Source: Candidatus Wallbacteria bacterium
Lineage (GTDB): Bacteria > Muiribacteriota > UBA6191 > JACPRK01
DNA length: 64,000 bases
NCBI GenBank assembly: GCA_016213845.1
Contig: JACQZN010000135.1
Coordinates: 1 to 64,000, forward strand
Reading direction: 5' to 3'
Below are positions 39,466 to 48,827 of this stretch, one piece after another (the first letter of the stretch is position 1; each line of letters starts with the position of its first letter). Below the pieces are notes generated by a model. That model was given only the letters and a program-made list of their open reading frames with translations. It did no database searches and was not told where the DNA came from. A program made the translations under genes and the position numbers.

Positions 39466-41409
39466 ATGCCCGTCCACAAGCGCACGCTGCTGGTAGTCGA
39501 TGACGAGCGCCCCATCCTCGACAGCCTGGCGAGCCTGTTTCGCCGCAGCTTCGAGGTCGTCACGGCGCAGAGCGGCCAGGCCGGCCTGGAGCTGTTGCGA
39601 TCCCGGCCCGTCCACATCATCCTCTCCGATCAGCGCATGCCGGACATGACGGGGGACGAGTTCCTGAGCCAGGCCCGCGAGCTGGCGCCCGATTCGGTGC
39701 GCATCCTCTTCACCGGCTACGCCGACATCGAGGCCGTGACACGCGCCGTCAACCGCGGCAAGATCTACGGCTACATCGCCAAGCCCTGGCAAGCCCCCGA
39801 CCTGGAGACCCTGGTCCATCAGGCGGCCCAGCACTTCGAGCTGGCGGAGGCCAACCGGCGGCTCACGACCGCCTTGCAGGACTCCAACCAGCTCCTGGAG
39901 CGCAAGGTGGCGGAGCGCACGCGGGAGCTCGAGGAGCTCGAGGACTACCGCGACAGCCTGCTGCGCAGCGTCGGCTGGGGAATGCTGGTGGTCGACCTGG
40001 GCGGCACGGTCAAGAGCTTCAACCCGGCGGCCGAGTCGATGCTGGGCTTTGCCGCCGGAAACGTGGAGAGCCGCCGGTACACGGAGGTGCCCGGGCTGGC
40101 TCCCTTCATCGAGGAGCTGGCGCGCTCGCTGCTCTCCGGAAACCCGGGCGAGTACCAGGAGACAGAGCTGGCCACGGCCGGCGGCTCCCCGCGCTACCTC
40201 GGCTATGTCGTCAACCCGCTGGTGGTCCGGACCGGTGAGCGCAAGGGCGCGATCGTGAGCTTCTCGGACATCACCGAGAAGCGGCATATGGAGCTTCAAC
40301 TCAATCAGTCCGAGAAGCTGTCGACGATCGGCCAGCTTGCCGGCGGCGTGGCGCACGAGATCAACAACCCGCTCGGCGTGATCCTCGGCTTCACGCAGAT
40401 CCTGCTGAAGCATGGCGATATGACCGAGGCGAACACGCGCCGGCTGCAGAACGTGGAGCGCCAGGCGCTGCGCTGCAAGGACATCGTGTCGAGCCTGCTG
40501 AAGTTCGCGCGCCGCTCCAAGATGCAGGTGCAACCGCTGTCGGTGAACCACGTGATCGAGGAGACGCTGGCGTTGATGGGGCGGCAGCTGGAGATGGAGA
40601 ACGTGCGCCTGGAGCGCGATCTGGCGGCCGGGCTGCCCGATATCGGCGGGGACGAGAACGAGCTGGAGCAGGTCTTCTTCAACCTGGTGGTGAACGCGCG
40701 GCATGCGCTGGTTTCGAGCGCTCCTGAGCGGTTGGACAACCTGGTTCTGCGCATCCAGAGCAAGAGGGCGGGTGCCTGGGTGGAAGTCCGCGTGAGCGAT
40801 ACTGGAACGGGAATCCCGGCCCCGCTCCATGAGAAAATCTTCGATCCGTTCTTCACGACCAAGGAGCCCGGCCAGGGGACGGGGCTTGGGCTGTCGGTGA
40901 GCCGCGGCATCCTGCGCCGTCACGGGGGCGATCTGTTGCTCGAGTCGACGGGCCCGGGCGGCACGGTGTTCCTGGTGCGGTTGCCGGTGCCGGATCGGCC
41001 CATATCCCCGATCTACGTCGAGCCCGCGCCCATCGCCGTGGCGCCGAAAGGTCTGCGTATCCTGGTCGTCGACGACGAGGATGACATTCGCGAAATCTGC
41101 GCCGACTACCTTGGAGAGCAGAACGAGGTCAAGGCGGTCGCCAGCGGCCTTGCCGCCCTGGAGGAGCTGAAGGTGAGGCCCTACGGCCTGGTGCTCCTGG
41201 ACGTGATGATGCCCGAGCTGGACGGGATTGCGACGCTGGAGCGCGCGCGCCAGATGGGGGTGCGCTGCCCGGTGGTGATCATGACGGGCAAGACCGACGA
41301 GCGGATCCTGGCCGCCGAGAGCCGGCTCGACGTCCTCGAGATCCTCGAGAAGCCCTTCAGCATCAGCGAGCTGGAGCGCGTGCTGGAGCGGGTCAGCCGC
41401 GCGAAGTGA
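39466..41409 (+). CDS. REC-PAS-histidine kinase-REC hybrid
   Basis: Receiver [17 protein letters not shown]...[30 protein letters not shown]-terminal [19 protein letters not shown]...ILEKPF. Confidence 0.94.
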   Translation: MPVHKRTLLVVDDERPILDSLASLFRRSFEVVTAQSGQAGLELLRSRPVHIILSDQRMPDMTGDEFLSQARELAPDSVRILFTGYADIEAVTRAVNRGKIYGYIAKPWQAPDLETLVHQAAQHFELAEANRRLTTALQDSNQLLERKVAERTRELEELEDYRDSLLRSVGWGMLVVDLGGTVKSFNPAAESMLGFAAGNVESRRYTEVPGLAPFIEELARSLLSGNPGEYQETELATAGGSPRYLGYVVNPLVVRTGERKGAIVSFSDITEKRHMELQLNQSEKLSTIGQLAGGVAHEINNPLGVILGFTQILLKHGDMTEANTRRLQNVERQALRCKDIVSSLLKFARRSKMQVQPLSVNHVIEETLALMGRQLEMENVRLERDLAAGLPDIGGDENELEQVFFNLVVNARHALVSSAPERLDNLVLRIQSKRAGAWVEVRVSDTGTGIPAPLHEKIFDPFFTTKEPGQGTGLGLSVSRGILRRHGGDLLLESTGPGGTVFLVRLPVPDRPISPIYVEPAPIAVAPKGLRILVVDDEDDIREICADYLGEQNEVKAVASGLAALEELKVRPYGLVLLDVMMPELDGIATLERARQMGVRCPVVIMTGKTDERILAAESRLDVLEILEKPFSISELERVLERVSRAK

Positions 41410-42465
41410 TCACCAGAGTGCCCGGTGGTCCTCCGTGACGCCCGGGAGGCCGTCCAGGTCGATCGGGACGCCGCGGGGGCCCAGGATGCGGCCTGTGAAG
41501 GTGCCGATCCGCTGGCGATAGCGGCTCTGGACCAGGATGAAGTTCTCGTCGGCGCTGCGCCCGGTCTCCGGCTCGAAGGTCAGGTCGACGTCGCCGGCGG
41601 CAGACGTGATGGTCCAGGGCGCTGCGGATTCTCCCTCCGGAATCGAGAACCGGACCGGCCCGAGCCGGTGCAGCTGCCCGTCGAGCCAGACGACGTTCTC
41701 GGTCTCGACGGCGTCGTTGTATCCGACGCATAGATTGAGTCCCAGAGGGGTGCCGCCGATCGCCCGGCCGGCCGCCATCGCCCAGTTCCAGGCCGTGCGC
41801 CTGGGGGGAAATCCGCGGGACCAGTCGAGCATCGCCACGTGCGTTCCGCGCTCCAGCGTGACGACCTCGGTGCCCAGCCGCACCACGCCGCCGACCGGCA
41901 GGCCGGCCGCCTTGTGCGTCACGTTGATGCCGCCGCCGGAGAGCTCCGAGACGCACGTCAGCGGCTCGAAGGCCGACCCCGGCAGCACCCAGTCGAACTG
42001 CACCACCTCCACCCCCGACGGGAAATTGCCCTTGAACTGGGCTTGCACCATCCGTTCGCCGCCCGAAGAGCGCATCGTGAGCTCGCCCTGCTCGCCCCGG
42101 TAGGTGAACCGCGATTCGCCGGGCGGCCCGTCGGCCCGGATGCCGAGCGCCAGCGGCGTCAGCGCCTCGGACTCGAACCAGCGGCGGTTTCGCCGGTCCC
42201 AGACCAGCACGAAGGCCAGGCCGACGTAGCCCAGGTGTGCCACGGCTGCCGCCGCGACCAGGTCCTTGCCGGCCACGGCCGTGTACTGCCAGCGCTTCTG
42301 GCGGAACAGCCGGCCGAGCCAGGAGGCCCAGCGCTCCACCGCTGCAGTCACCGGAGTTCCGCGGAAGACGCCCAGCTTCGGCCGGCCGCGCTCGTCGAAC
42401 AGGTGCGCCGGGCAGGGCGCAGCCGCCAGCCCCCCTTCCGAGGCTTGCGGTTCCGCGCGCTTCAC
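41410..42465 (-). CDS. DUF2804 family protein
   Basis: LFDERGRPKLGVFRG...RQKRWQYTAVAGKDLVAAAAVAHLGYVGLAFVLVWDRRNRRWFE resembles the DUF2804 N-terminal pattern. Confidence 0.75.
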   Translation of the reverse strand: MKRAEPQASEGGLAAAPCPAHLFDERGRPKLGVFRGTPVTAAVERWASWLGRLFRQKRWQYTAVAGKDLVAAAAVAHLGYVGLAFVLVWDRRNRRWFESEALTPLALGIRADGPPGESRFTYRGEQGELTMRSSGGERMVQAQFKGNFPSGVEVVQFDWVLPGSAFEPLTCVSELSGGGINVTHKAAGLPVGGVVRLGTEVVTLERGTHVAMLDWSRGFPPRRTAWNWAMAAGRAIGGTPLGLNLCVGYNDAVETENVVWLDGQLHRLGPVRFSIPEGESAAPWTITSAAGDVDLTFEPETGRSADENFILVQSRYRQRIGTFTGRILGPRGVPIDLDGLPGVTEDHRALW

Positions 42466-42532
42466 GATTCGCGAGCGTACACCACCGGAGCGCCCAAGGC
42501 CAGAAATGCCGGGCCGGGGGCGAGCTCCCGGT

Positions 42533-44773
42533 TCACTGCACGGTCAGCTTGACGCGTGAGATGAGCAGGGAGGAGACGACTGCGCCCGGGAGGGCGCCGT
42601 ACTGCACGCGCACGACATTCTTGCCCGGCGCGAGGAAGCCGGGGTCGAGCCCGTGGGAGAGGGTCAAGGGCTCGGCGCGGGGATCGGCGTCGTTGCAGGG
42701 AAGCGCCAGCGTGATGCCGCCGGAGCGGTCGGGGTTGAGAGTGACCAGAGCGATGCCGCCCTCGATTGCGTGGCGCAGATCGAGCGTCACCCAGGCGTTG
42801 AGGGCGCCCGAGAACTCGCCGAGCTCCAGAACGAAGTCGACCTGAGTGGCAAGCTGGTCGTCGAGCAGGAAGCCGCGAATGTCGCTGGTGATCTTGCCGG
42901 CCACCTTCCGTGGGGGCACGAGGACCAGCTGAGCCGTGGTCCTGCCGCTTTCGGGCTCTCCGGCGAAGGGCCCGCGTTCCCGGCCCAGCAGCTCGCGGAC
43001 GCCGGTGATGGCAGGAAGGCCGGCCAGGCGAGCGGCCTGGTCGATCTGCATGGCTTGCTCCAGCCCGTAGAGCACGACGGCCTGCAGCCCCCCGTCGGCC
43101 CCGCCTCGTCCCAGTGCCCACTCGACGGCCCCGCGCGCCTCGCCCAGCAGGAAGTGCCACTGCTCGCGCTCCAGGGCACCCGAGAGGCGTCGCTCGACGT
43201 CGGCGGGTCGGGCCCGGGCGCGTGCGTCGCGCATCGCAGCCGCGACCAGCTCCTCGACGCGCAGCGACTGAATGGTGCCGGCCAGGAGCTCCAGCGAGCG
43301 GCGCGGCGCAGGCAGCACGACATTGAGCGCGTCGGTCTCCAGGACACTCCTGCCGTCGGAGAGCAGCCGGACGTGGAAGTCGGTGCGGTCGTCGGGGAGC
43401 GCCAGGCGGGTCTTGTGGGAAGAGGCCGGGGCCAGGACGGCGCGGGCCGCCAGGCCGCGTTGCGAAAGCACTTCGAGGGTCAGGGCCGCGGGTGCGGGCA
43501 GGTCCAGCTCGAAGTGCAGGCTGTCGCCTCGCCTGCGGAGCGTGGGCCTGGGCCTAAGCGGCAAGGCGCGCAGCAGGAAGGGGCGGCCAGCCGGCTCGCC
43601 GGGGAGGGTGAGGCGAGCCTGGGCAGGCTCGGCGAAGGGAACCCCGGGGACCTCGACCACGTGCTCCCGGGCAGCCAGTGCGGACCCGAAGGTGCGGCCC
43701 AGGGCCTCCAGCTGTCCGGGACAATCCTCCCGGTTGGTCCAGCGCACGCGGCTCCCGCCGGGGATGGCCTCCACGGTCAGGCCCTCCGGTTCACAGGGCC
43801 CGGCCCCTCCGCCCATCGACGCGACTGCCGCAGCGAGGCCGGCCAGCAGCGCGCAGATAACGAAGACTGAACGCCTCCATCGAGTCTGTCGAGTAGTTTG
43901 AGCCGGGGACGGCGGCGAGACCTCCGAGAGCGGGATTCGCCCCGAGGTCTGGGTGACTCCCAGCGCCTCGGCGACCTGTGAGGCGGCCTCGAATCGCTCG
44001 TCGGGCGCGGGCTTCAGGCAGCGCGCGATGGTGTCGACGATGGAGTCCGGCACGCCCTGCAGCCCCTTCCGAAGGTCCGCGCGTGTCAGCTTCAGCTTGA
44101 ACGGGAGCACGTCCCAACCCGCCGAGAGCGGAATCGGGTGCGAGCCGGTCAGCAGGTGGTAGAGCAGCATGCCGAACGCGTAGATGTCCGACTGCCTGCC
44201 CCCGACGTCGCCGCGGAGCTGCTCGGGCGACATGTACATCGGGGTGCCGACCATCATCCCCTCGGCCGTCAGCCGGCCGGAGCCCTCGGCACGGGCCAGA
44301 CCGAAGTCGACCAGCTTCGGCACGCGTCCGTCCTGCATCAGGACGTTCTCGGGCTTGAGGTCGCGGTGCGCGACGCCGCAGTCGTGGAGGTGTTGCAGGC
44401 CGGCCAGGAGCCCGCCCGCCACGCCGAGCGCCTCATCGACGGGCAGACCCTTGCGACGGCCGACGAGATCGCGGAGCGTGCCGCCCCCGACGAATTCCAT
44501 GACGAGGTAGGGGCACTGCTCGTCCAGATCCGCGTCGAAGAGCGTGACGATGTTGGGATGGCAAATCTTCGCCAGGATGCGGGCCTCGGCCACGAAGCGC
44601 TGGCGGGTTTCGACGTCGGCGAAGCGCTCCGGGCGCAAGACCTTCAGGGCGACCTTACGTTCCAGGTTCACCTGGACGGCCTCGAAGACCCGGCCCATGC
44701 CGCCCCGGCCCAGCTCCCGCACCACCCTGTAGCGGCTCTGGAACTTTTGGGAGAAGGTGGGGGCCTGCGCCAT
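42533..44773 (-). CDS. Transmembrane Ser/Thr protein kinase with large C-terminal ectodomain
   Basis: YRVVRELGRGGMGRVFEAV, HRDLKPENVLMQDGRVPKLVDFGLA, GTPMYMSPEQL; TM RRSVFVICALLAGLAAAVASM; start at internal Met 44773. Confidence 0.93.
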   Translation of the reverse strand: MAQAPTFSQKFQSRYRVVRELGRGGMGRVFEAVQVNLERKVALKVLRPERFADVETRQRFVAEARILAKICHPNIVTLFDADLDEQCPYLVMEFVGGGTLRDLVGRRKGLPVDEALGVAGGLLAGLQHLHDCGVAHRDLKPENVLMQDGRVPKLVDFGLARAEGSGRLTAEGMMVGTPMYMSPEQLRGDVGGRQSDIYAFGMLLYHLLTGSHPIPLSAGWDVLPFKLKLTRADLRKGLQGVPDSIVDTIARCLKPAPDERFEAASQVAEALGVTQTSGRIPLSEVSPPSPAQTTRQTRWRRSVFVICALLAGLAAAVASMGGGAGPCEPEGLTVEAIPGGSRVRWTNREDCPGQLEALGRTFGSALAAREHVVEVPGVPFAEPAQARLTLPGEPAGRPFLLRALPLRPRPTLRRRGDSLHFELDLPAPAALTLEVLSQRGLAARAVLAPASSHKTRLALPDDRTDFHVRLLSDGRSVLETDALNVVLPAPRRSLELLAGTIQSLRVEELVAAAMRDARARARPADVERRLSGALEREQWHFLLGEARGAVEWALGRGGADGGLQAVVLYGLEQAMQIDQAARLAGLPAITGVRELLGRERGPFAGEPESGRTTAQLVLVPPRKVAGKITSDIRGFLLDDQLATQVDFVLELGEFSGALNAWVTLDLRHAIEGGIALVTLNPDRSGGITLALPCNDADPRAEPLTLSHGLDPGFLAPGKNVVRVQYGALPGAVVSSLLISRVKLTVQ

Positions 44774-44966
44774 CCGGGCCAGTATAGACCCGGACGGCGG
44801 GGGCGCATTCCGGCTCCCCGTAGGAAGAAACCAGCCCTGGGCTGTAGAGAGAATCGCGCCATGGGGCAGGAGGACAACGGCGTCTCGGCGCTCTGGAAGC
44901 GGAACCCGGCAGGCTGGCATCGGACGTGCTTGGTGGGGGCCGACCCTGAGGACAAGGAGGCACGAC

Positions 44967-45383
44967 GTGAAGAAGAGCGCACACACCCTGGCCCTGGCGG
45001 CCGTGATGATCACGATGAGTTTCGGTCTCAACGGATGCGGCGCACTGGGCGCCGTGGGAGGTGCCCTGGGCGGCGTCGCTCGCGGCGCGGCAGGCCTGGT
45101 CGGCGGCGTCGCGCGGGGCGCGGCCGGGCTGGCCAGGGGCGCCGTCGGAGTCGCCGGCAAGGCGCTGACCGGGGCGGCCCGGGTGGCCGGCGCCGTGGCG
45201 CCCGCCGCGCCCGCCATCCTCAACACGGTCGCCGCTGCCGTGCCCGACCCCCGGGCCCAGCAGGCCCTAGGCATGGCCGCCGGAATCACCCAGGCCGGAG
45301 TCGGCGCTATCGGCGCTGCCCGCCAGGGCGGCTACGGCGGAGGCATCGCCCCGCTCGGCGGCGGCGGCGTGACCCTGCGATAG
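44967..45383 (+). CDS. Small Gly/Ala-rich repetitive lipoprotein
   Basis: GTG start at 44967 after aaggagg; MKKSAHTLALAAVMITMSFGLNGCGALGAVGG (lipobox LNGC); GVARGAAGLVGGVARGAAGLARGAVGVAG repeats. Confidence 0.75.
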   Translation: MKKSAHTLALAAVMITMSFGLNGCGALGAVGGALGGVARGAAGLVGGVARGAAGLARGAVGVAGKALTGAARVAGAVAPAAPAILNTVAAAVPDPRAQQALGMAAGITQAGVGAIGAARQGGYGGGIAPLGGGGVTLR

Positions 45384-45419
45384 CAGCAGTTCCCACCAGA
45401 AGGGCTGCCGCGCAACAAT

Positions 45420-45486
45420 CCCGTGGCGTCTACCTGTACCGGGTTTTCCGAAAAACCCGGTACAGGTAGACGCCACGGGTTTTTAG
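45420..45486 (+). terminator. Perfect 28-bp inverted repeat with 4-nt loop (45420-45447 / 45452-45479) followed by T tracts; terminator-like
   Basis: cccgtggcgtctacctgtaccgggtttt ccga aaaacccggtacaggtagacgccacggg then tttttaggttttta. Confidence 0.8.
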
Positions 45487-45521
45487 GTTTTTAGGGCGCC
45501 GGCGACCCTATACTCGCACCC

Positions 45522-47567
45522 GTGGGCACGACCGACGCGCCGGACCTGTCGAAGCGGCTGCGCGCGCGATACCGGATCGTGCGCGAGCTCGGGCGCGGGG
45601 GAATGGGCTGCGTCTACGAAGCGATCCAGCTCGAGCTCAACCGCAGGGTGTCGATGAAGGTCCTCAACGCCGACCGCTTCGGGGACGCCGAAAGCCGACA
45701 GCGCTTCCTGGCCGAGGCCCGCATCCTGGCCCGGCTGTCGCACCCGGGGATCGTGACGCTATACGACGCGGAGCTGGATGGGAACTGCCCGGTCATCGTC
45801 ATGGAGTACGTCGAAGGCGATTCGCTCGAGCGGATCGTGAGGCACAAGGGCAAGCTCTCCTTCAAGGAGGCGGTCCTGTACGCGCTGCCGCTGCTGGACG
45901 GGCTCGCCTACCTGCATGACGCGGGCGTGCTCCATCGCGATCTCAAGCCGGAGAACATCCTGGTCCCGGCCGACGGCCCGCCCAAGCTGGCCGATTTCGG
46001 CATCGCGCTGGCGGAGGGGGCCGGGCGGCTGACGGCGGAGGGGTACCTGGTCGGCACCCCGATGTACATGGCGCCCGAGCTTCTGAAGGGCGAAGCGCCG
46101 TCGCCGGCGACCGACCAGTACGCGTTCGGAGTGACGCTCTTCCGGATGCTGACGGGTACGTTTCCGATCCCGCAGGTGCCGGCCGCGAGCCTCCTGACGG
46201 CCAAGCGAGGGCTGGACCGGGCGCTGGTCGGCTCGATGTTGCGCGGCTTGCCGCCGGCCGGCATCGACCTGGTGGCCCGGTCGCTTGCGCCCGAAGCGGC
46301 GCGGCGATTCCCCTCTGCCCGCGCCATCGCCGACGCCCTGCTATCTGCGCAGGCACCGGCAAACGCGCGCGCAGGCCGGGCGCCCATGGCGATGGCCGGG
46401 CCGCTCCCGGCCGCAGGTCGAAGGAGTCGATGGACCCGTTCGGTCGCAGGTCTGGCTTCCGTCGCCGCGCTGACTGCGGGCCTCTCGTGGCTGGGCCGGC
46501 CTGCTGAAGTGCCCCGGCCGGACCTCCCGAGCCCGGAGCCCGCCTCCCAGGCGATCCGCGTGACGCTCGCGCGACGGCTGCCCCACGCGACTCGGGTGCA
46601 GGTCGAGCTGACGCGCACGTCGGCGCTCACTCTCGAAGTCCTCGACGGCGCACGCGTGGCGGGCAGGTTCGAGCGCTCGCCGGCGAAGAGCCATCCCGCG
46701 ATGCTGCCGGTGACCGACGACGGCCGCGATTACGAGCTGCTCGCAAGGACTCCCGAAGGCCAAGCAACGGGCCGCGCGGCGCTCCCGAGCCCGGCGCGGG
46801 CTCTTGACGGGCTCTGTCTCGAGGTCGATCGGGACCTTGCGATGCCGGTGTTGCGCGCCATTGGCCGCGACATCGTCATCGGAGCCTCTCGGGCCGCGGT
46901 CGGAGCGAAGATCCGGGCGCTGGTCGACTCGGGCCGGTGGCGACAACGTGTGGAGCGGACCCGGCAGCTTGCCGGCTGGGCGCTGGGACCGGAGTATCCC
47001 GACGCCGGCACGAAGCTCGGCTGGGTCTCGTTCCTGGATCAGCTGCTGCGACTTGACCTGATGTCCGGCGCCTACGGCGTCGGCCTGCGCACCGGGGTCC
47101 GGGAGCTGTACGGGGAATCCTGGAGCTGCTTTGCGGGCGACGCCCCGCAGGGCAAGGCCGCTGCCTTGCTGCGCTTCCCAGAGCCCAGAAAGCTGCTGGC
47201 GCGACTGGTGAGCGACCTTCGCAAGTTCGGTCTGGGGGAAGGCGACGCCACGGCGCTGGACGTCGAGCTGGAGCTGCCTGCGACCGCCGGGGCGCGACAG
47301 GCGTGTCTCACCGTGCACGCCTTGGACCCGACACCGGAAGGCGTCCTGACCGTCAACGTCAACCCTGGCCCCGACGACACCCGCGGCCGGTTCATCCTTC
47401 CCTTTCTTTCGAGCGCTCCGGCTCGAGGCGAAGCGGCCATGAGCCGCAACTTCGATCCCGCGCTGCTAAGGCAGGGGCGCAACCGGTTCCGCTTTCGCTT
47501 CGGCGCGCTTCCCGGCTTGCTGGCGATGCACGTCCGGCTCTCCTCGGTGGCGGTCACGGTCTACTGA
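45522..47567 (+). CDS. Transmembrane Ser/Thr protein kinase, paralogous to 42533..44773
   Basis: GTG start; YRIVRELGRGGMGCVYEAI, HRDLKPENILVPADGPPKLADFGIA, GTPMYMAPELL; TM RSVAGLASVAALTAGLSWLG; ectodomain aligns by eye with the other kinase. Confidence 0.93.
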   Translation: MGTTDAPDLSKRLRARYRIVRELGRGGMGCVYEAIQLELNRRVSMKVLNADRFGDAESRQRFLAEARILARLSHPGIVTLYDAELDGNCPVIVMEYVEGDSLERIVRHKGKLSFKEAVLYALPLLDGLAYLHDAGVLHRDLKPENILVPADGPPKLADFGIALAEGAGRLTAEGYLVGTPMYMAPELLKGEAPSPATDQYAFGVTLFRMLTGTFPIPQVPAASLLTAKRGLDRALVGSMLRGLPPAGIDLVARSLAPEAARRFPSARAIADALLSAQAPANARAGRAPMAMAGPLPAAGRRSRWTRSVAGLASVAALTAGLSWLGRPAEVPRPDLPSPEPASQAIRVTLARRLPHATRVQVELTRTSALTLEVLDGARVAGRFERSPAKSHPAMLPVTDDGRDYELLARTPEGQATGRAALPSPARALDGLCLEVDRDLAMPVLRAIGRDIVIGASRAAVGAKIRALVDSGRWRQRVERTRQLAGWALGPEYPDAGTKLGWVSFLDQLLRLDLMSGAYGVGLRTGVRELYGESWSCFAGDAPQGKAAALLRFPEPRKLLARLVSDLRKFGLGEGDATALDVELELPATAGARQACLTVHALDPTPEGVLTVNVNPGPDDTRGRFILPFLSSAPARGEAAMSRNFDPALLRQGRNRFRFRFGALPGLLAMHVRLSSVAVTVY

Positions 47568-47593
47568 CGTTCCCCGCCCGGCGGCCCGGGCGT

Positions 47594-47613
47594 AGTGTAT
47601 CCTAGGTTACACT
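47594..47613. promoter_or_regulatory. 20-bp near-palindrome upstream of the FlgD/cohesin/dockerin/Rhs operon (candidate operator)
   Basis: agtgtatcctaggttacact: 18 of 20 positions dyad-symmetric, AT-rich in a GC-rich context, 48 nt before the ATG at 47661. Confidence 0.4.
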
Positions 47614-47660
47614 TTGCTCCCGGGCGAACTTCGCCGAGCTCACGACCGTTGGAGGGGCCC

Positions 47661-48827
47661 ATGCGAGACGAACTCGCGGTTCTCTTGAGGAACGTCGTTT
47701 CGAAAGCGTGCGTCGCGCTCGGGCGCGGTGGCGGACCGCCGACGGCGGCCTGGCTGCTGGTCTTGACACTGGCCACGGGCACCGGCGGCGCCGCGGCAAG
47801 TCCGCTCGCGGCAGTAGGCTACCGGCTCAACTCCCCGGTGGCGGCCGAAGGCGACGCCGTCGTCGTGCGCTTTGCGCTCGCGGAGCCCGCTCATGTGACC
47901 CTCACTGCGTTCGACGCCGACCACGCGCGGGCCGCCACAGTCGCTGCCTCGAGGGTGCTGCCGGCCGGGGAGGTCACGCTCACGTGGCCGTGCACGGGCG
48001 ATGCGGGCGGGCCGGTGGCCGGCGGAGTCTACTACTTCGTCCTGGAGGCGACCTCCGAGGGCGGCTCCTGTCGCTACGACCCGGCGCTCGAGGGCGGCGG
48101 CGAGCCGATCCCGATGGAGTTCGGCCAGGAGGCCTACGACACCCAGACGAGACAGTTGCGCTTTCGACTCGATCGGCCGGGCTGGGTGCGAGCCAGGGCC
48201 GGGGTCCACTCGGGCCCGCTGCTGGCCACGCCGCTCGACTGGCGGCCTCTGCCCGCCGGAGATCACCGCATCGGCTGGGACGGCAAGGACGACTCGGGCG
48301 TCATGGACCTGGCGGCGCACCCCGGACTCTCGATTGTGATGGAGGCCTTCGGGCTGCCGCCCGGGGCGGTGATCGTCGCCGGGCCTGCACGCGCCGGCTC
48401 CGCTTCCAAGGCTGGCGGCGCGGACGCGCGGGCTCTGGAGCGTTTGACCCGCGTCCGCAAGACGGCCACGGCCAGAGGGGTCGCCTCCCAGTACCTGCAG
48501 CCCTCGGCCCAGCGAATCTCGCCCGGCTTTACCCTCTCGTGGGAGGGCGGCGGCCTCCCTGTTCTTGCCTCGAAGGCCGAGTCGCTGCCTCTGCGGATCT
48601 CGGCCGACCCGGACACCGTCGCGCGGCTTGCCGAGCAACGCTTCGAGATCGTGACCTTCGTCGACTTCCAGCGCGTGGGCGAGGAGGAGCTGGGTTACCT
48701 CCCCTACACCGTGCAGGTGCCAGCGAGCGCGCTGGCCAAGGGCGAGCACACCGTCTCCGTCAGTCTCGTGACCTTCGGAGGTCAGGCTTCCACGCGAAGC
48801 CTCAAAGTACAGGCAGGTGACCGATGA
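47661..48827 (+). CDS. Exported FlgD-Ig-like protein
   Basis: Signal-like N-terminus; VTLTWPCTGDAGGPVAGGVYYFVLEA and HRIGWDGKDDSGVMDLAAH are FlgD-Ig-like; ATGA overlap with next CDS. Confidence 0.75.
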   Translation: MRDELAVLLRNVVSKACVALGRGGGPPTAAWLLVLTLATGTGGAAASPLAAVGYRLNSPVAAEGDAVVVRFALAEPAHVTLTAFDADHARAATVAASRVLPAGEVTLTWPCTGDAGGPVAGGVYYFVLEATSEGGSCRYDPALEGGGEPIPMEFGQEAYDTQTRQLRFRLDRPGWVRARAGVHSGPLLATPLDWRPLPAGDHRIGWDGKDDSGVMDLAAHPGLSIVMEAFGLPPGAVIVAGPARAGSASKAGGADARALERLTRVRKTATARGVASQYLQPSAQRISPGFTLSWEGGGLPVLASKAESLPLRISADPDTVARLAEQRFEIVTFVDFQRVGEEELGYLPYTVQVPASALAKGEHTVSVSLVTFGGQASTRSLKVQAGDR

